Assembly: GCA_002350465.1 (NCBI GenBank) | Contig: DEEW01000146.1 | Span: forward strand, 886 to 8,103 | Direction: 5' to 3' | DNA length: 7,218 bases | Source: Lachnospiraceae bacterium UBA2868 | GTDB taxonomy: Bacteria > Bacillota_A > Clostridia > Lachnospirales > Lachnospiraceae | Part shown: piece after piece, positions 6,503 through 7,218 of the stretch | Numbering within the stretch: position 1 is the stretch's first letter | Layout of the letters: the number at the start of each line of letters is the position of its first letter | Position numbers and translations under genes: made by a program | Notes under the pieces: generated by a model | Databases searched by the model: none | Seen by the model: only the letters and a program-made list of their open reading frames with translations | Told to the model about the DNA's origin: nothing

Positions 6503-7218
6503 ATGGTTCTTAGAAGACTGGCAAGGTCAATACGGCAGTATATGCCAAGTACGATCGCAACACCGCTGCTTGTGTCAGGTGAAGTCGTACTTGAGTGTAC
6601 CATACCGTTTTATATTGCGGAACTTGTCAACCGTATCAAGGACGGAGCAAGCGTATCCGAGATTGCAAGCTTCGGCGGCATTCTTGCGATTATGGCCATA
6701 GGAAGTCTTATATTCGGAATGCTTGCGGGAATGACATGCGCAACGGCAAGCTGCGGATTCGGCAAGAATCTGCGGATGGATATGTATGATGCCGTTAATG
6801 ATTTTTCCTTTGATAATATCGACAGATTCTCGACAAGCTCCCTTGTGACCAGAATGACCACCGACGTCACAAATGTCCAGAATGCATTTATGATGCTGAC
6901 GAGGATTGCGGTGCGTGCCCCTTTTATGATGATATTTGCCTTTGTTATGGCATTTCGGCTGGGTGGCCGTATGGCATGGATATTCGCATTTGTGGCTCCG
7001 ATTCTTGCGGGAACACTTATTCTTGTGGCAAGCCGTGCCATGCCTCTGTTTCGCAGAATATTCAAGAAATATGACCGCATGAACGAATCGGTTGAAGAGA
7101 ATATTGTAGGAATGCGGGTCGTAAAATCATTTGTCAGGGAAGAATTCGAACAGCAGAAGTTCGATGAGGCATCGGAAGAGGTACGGCGTGATTTTACAAA
7201 GGCGGAAAAGATTCTTGC
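6503..7218 (+). CDS. ABC exporter, membrane-domain part (3' end off the right edge)
   Basis: The frame opens at an ATG with AGGAG (6490-6494) 8 bases upstream and runs 238 codons to the window edge. The visible part is the transmembrane domain of a type-I (half-size) ABC exporter, in which a nucleotide-binding domain would be expected after the edge. Characteristic stretches are RFSTSSLVTRMTTDVTNVQ (108-126) and ENIVGMRVVKSFVREE (199-214), which lie on the cytoplasmic helices that couple to the ATPase. Membrane spans are predicted near 17-42, 57-80, 138-153 and 157-177. The substrate cannot be told; relatives export drugs, peptides or lipids, and many work as heterodimers with a partner encoded next to them, which would lie beyond the window. 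It begins 26 bases after prfA with no terminator between, so it may share the prmC-prfA transcript. It has no known role in translation. Confidence 0.93.
   Translation, partial: MVLRRLARSIRQYMPSTIATPLLVSGEVVLECTIPFYIAELVNRIKDGASVSEIASFGGILAIMAIGSLIFGMLAGMTCATASCGFGKNLRMDMYDAVNDFSFDNIDRFSTSSLVTRMTTDVTNVQNAFMMLTRIAVRAPFMMIFAFVMAFRLGGRMAWIFAFVAPILAGTLILVASRAMPLFRRIFKKYDRMNESVEENIVGMRVVKSFVREEFEQQKFDEASEEVRRDFTKAEKIL

Overview
The window looks like an ordinary chromosomal segment of a low-to-mid G+C Firmicute. The most likely source is a member of class Clostridia, probably a Lachnospiraceae (Butyrivibrio/Roseburia-like) bacterium. The grounds are the gene order rpmE - DUF1385 - prmC - prfA, frequent ATA/AGA/AGG codons, strong purine-rich Shine-Dalgarno sites, TTGNNN/TATAAT promoters, and the NGGQC variant around the GGQ motif of release factor 1. 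The taxonomic call is inference from these traits, not from a search.

Layout. Positions 1-1573 (minus strand) hold the first 524 codons of a polytopic membrane protein of DUF4153 type, which runs off the left edge. A divergent intergenic region (1574-1793) carries two well-formed, back-to-back sigma-A-type promoters. Positions 1794-3047 (plus) encode a two-pass membrane protein with an outward-facing domain that resembles a family-2 carbohydrate-binding module and a cytoplasmic HD-GYP phosphodiesterase domain, so it is probably a polysaccharide-sensing c-di-GMP hydrolase. Next comes rpmE (ribosomal protein bL31, zinc-binding form) with its own promoter, a structured 5' leader and a textbook terminator. 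Only 25 bases after that terminator starts a DUF1385/YqhQ-type membrane protein. Its end overlaps the start of prmC by 11 bases. Then come a long (~133 bp) imperfect palindrome, prfA (peptide chain release factor 1), and the first 238 codons of an ABC exporter that runs off the right edge.

How the genes fit together. rpmE, prmC and prfA form a translation module: PrmC N5-methylates the glutamine of the GGQ motif of RF1, here Gln233 of the neighbouring prfA product. DUF1385 is a frequent but functionally unclear companion in this cluster. The ABC exporter follows prfA by 26 bases with no visible terminator and is probably read from the same transcript.

The least ordinary items are (1) the CBM2-like sensor domain fused to HD-GYP, (2) the long intergenic palindrome between prmC and prfA, which folds into a strong, partly bistable RNA and may be a dispersed repeat, and (3) the two-tier hairpin in the bL31 leader, a candidate autoregulatory site. 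I saw no CRISPR array, transposase, tRNA or rRNA.
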